The notes under the pieces are model-generated. The model did no database searches. It was not told the origin of the DNA and worked only from the letters and a program-made list of their open reading frames with translations. From a bacterium (GTDB lineage Bacteria > Zhuqueibacterota > Zhuqueibacteria > Zhuqueibacterales > Zhuqueibacteraceae): a stretch of DNA of 64,000 nt. This document shows positions 62,889 through 64,000 of the stretch, in pieces; the stretch's first letter is position 1; each line of letters begins with the position of its first letter. The position numbers and the translations under genes were made by a program. The stretch lies in the NCBI GenBank assembly GCA_023150945.1, contig JAKLJX010000001.1, positions 489,655 through 553,654 on the forward strand, written 5' to 3'.

Positions 62889-64000
62889 TGATTAAGATAG
62901 AGGACAAATGTTCAGTCTAGACTTTTACGATTTTATTTCTAGATTAGATGAGCATGGCAACTACCCATGCTCGAAGAATTTCTCCGGCGACGCCACCGCC
63001 GTCGGGACGCAAACCCAAGTTGAATATTGGCTCGCGCCAAATCCGCGGGTTGCTCACGCAGTTAGAGAAGTACCATAAGATCTTTGTGTCGTTGTTTCGT
63101 CGCCCGGAACAGCGCCACTGGGCGCTGAAGTACCTGCAAGGTCAAATGCTCGATATCGAACGCAAATCGATTGAACCGATGGCCCGCGCCTTAGACGGCG
63201 GCAATGTCGAAGCCATGCAACAGTTCATCAGCGCCAGTCCGTGGGACGATGCGGCGATTTTGCGGGTGCATCAGCAGGAAGTCGCCGCCACCTTAGGTGA
63301 AGACGATGGCGTGTTGATTATTGATGGCTGCGACTTTCCCAAACAAGGCCAGAACTCCGTCGGCGTGGCTCGCCAACACTGTGGGGCCGTGGGCAAAACC
63401 GCGAATTGCCAAGCCAGTGTGCTGTTGGCCTACGCGAGCCGCCGCGGCCATACGTTGTTGGATCGACGCTTGTATATGCCGGAACACTGGTTCGGTGACG
63501 AGTACGCGGCGCGCCGTCAAGAATGTGGCGTGCCCGACGATCTGACCTTTCAAACCAAAAATGAATTGAGCTGGTCGATGCTGGAGCCCGTGCTCGACGA
63601 GGCGACGGTGCCCTGCCAATGGATCGCGATGGATGAAGCATTTGGCCGGGACAGCGCGTTGCTCAATAAAATCAACCACAAACAGAAATCCTATTTTGCC
63701 GAAATCCCGCGTAACACCCACGTCTGGTGGCGCTGGCCCAAAGTGCATCGTCCGCAAGTCGGCGGTGGGCGAGGCCGTCCGGCCACGCGAGTGCAACTGG
63801 CGCCCGAGGCCCCCGCCCCCCGGCGGGTGGATGAACTGGCCGTGGCGTTGGCGGCGCGCCACTGGCGACGGATGATTGTCCACGAGGGCAGCAAGGGTCC
63901 TCTTGAAGCGGAGATCGCCATCGTGCGAGTGGTGTTTTCAGAGCATGGTCTCCCGGCTCGCCACGAGTGGCTGGTGATTCGCCGAAAATCTTCCACACAG
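62830..64000 (+). mobile_element. IS701-family insertion sequence, left part (runs off the window)
   Basis: Composition changes sharply to AT-rich at about 62830-62947, just before an IS701-type transposase gene, and the flanking permease loses its normal 5' end there. I cannot define the terminal inverted repeat or target duplication because the right end is outside the window. The left boundary is approximate. Confidence 0.65.
62948..64000 (+). CDS. IS701-family transposase (partial, open at right edge)
   Basis: 351 codons without a stop, read from the ATG at 62948 (alternative 62954). The protein contains KYLQGQMLDIERKSIEPMA, then DGVLIIDGCDFPKQGQNSVGVARQ, the first DDE aspartate region of IS701/IS4-like transposases. 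VLLAYASRRGHTLLDRRLYMPEHWF is followed by QWIAMDEAFGRDSALLNKI, which carries the second aspartate. The catalytic glutamate would lie past the window end. It mobilises its own element by cut-and-paste. A short hairpin (AGCATGG / CCATGCT) overlaps the start codon region and may limit translation. Confidence 0.92.
   Translation, partial: MSMATTHARRISPATPPPSGRKPKLNIGSRQIRGLLTQLEKYHKIFVSLFRRPEQRHWALKYLQGQMLDIERKSIEPMARALDGGNVEAMQQFISASPWDDAAILRVHQQEVAATLGEDDGVLIIDGCDFPKQGQNSVGVARQHCGAVGKTANCQASVLLAYASRRGHTLLDRRLYMPEHWFGDEYAARRQECGVPDDLTFQTKNELSWSMLEPVLDEATVPCQWIAMDEAFGRDSALLNKINHKQKSYFAEIPRNTHVWWRWPKVHRPQVGGGRGRPATRVQLAPEAPAPRRVDELAVALAARHWRRMIVHEGSKGPLEAEIAIVRVVFSEHGLPARHEWLVIRRKSSTQ

Overview
The window is GC-rich bacterial chromosome with long same-strand gene runs, mostly on the minus strand. 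The gene content points to a Gram-negative member of the FCB superphylum. Four large secreted proteins end in type IX secretion (T9SS)-like C-terminal sorting domains with an NPFNP or YPNPYR signature. There are also two PorV/PorQ-family barrels, three TonB-dependent or Oar-like receptors with carboxypeptidase-regulatory N-terminal domains, several lipoproteins, and a DUF2723 membrane glycosyltransferase. I would guess an uncultured lineage near KSB1, Calditrichota or Zixibacteria rather than classical Bacteroidota. That placement is inference; no rRNA or tRNA gene was seen.

Layout. 0.4-9 kb (minus): an outer-membrane-like protein with a class III aminotransferase, a 1336-residue T9SS-type secreted protein, two CsgG/LpoB-like secreted proteins, and a DtxR-family metal regulator. 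9.9-14.2 kb: pfkA (+) with a terminator, a malonyl-CoA-synthetase-like acyl-CoA ligase (-), and UDP-glucose dehydrogenase (+) with a terminator. 22.3-14.3 kb (minus): a compact eight-gene run of IMPase-like phosphatase, DUF2723 glycosyltransferase, PolX, LiaF-like membrane protein, Nth, a small membrane protein, LspA and Mug. It holds three base-excision-repair enzymes beside envelope genes. 22.6 kb (+): a short ArsC-like thioredoxin-fold gene with an in-frame UGA at a UxxC redox motif and a SECIS-like hairpin just after it; I read it as a selenoprotein. 23-28.8 kb: a TIGR01777 epimerase, a small membrane protein, a VOC protein, a short Rho factor, and TRAP permeases DctQ and DctM without a DctP.

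29.9-41.7 kb and 44.7-55.7 kb (both minus) are two parallel outer-membrane export/uptake loci. Each carries one or two TonB-type receptors, a PorV/PorQ barrel, a lipoprotein and large T9SS-sorted proteins with FnIII-like modules. A purple-acid-phosphatase-like lipoprotein and a repeat-rich non-coding interval lie between them. 56-62.9 kb: a GNAT acetyltransferase, an MBL hydrolase, acetyl-CoA synthetase, a methyltransferase, and an ABC ATPase/permease pair. The permease 5' end appears to be cut by an IS701-family element whose transposase runs off the right edge.

Intergenic DNA holds several interspersed palindromic repeat families and one orphan promoter-plus-terminator unit that may encode a small RNA. 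The most notable items are the UGA-containing ArsC-like gene, the paired TonB/PorV/T9SS loci, the candidate small RNA and the IS701 disruption. No CRISPR array was seen.
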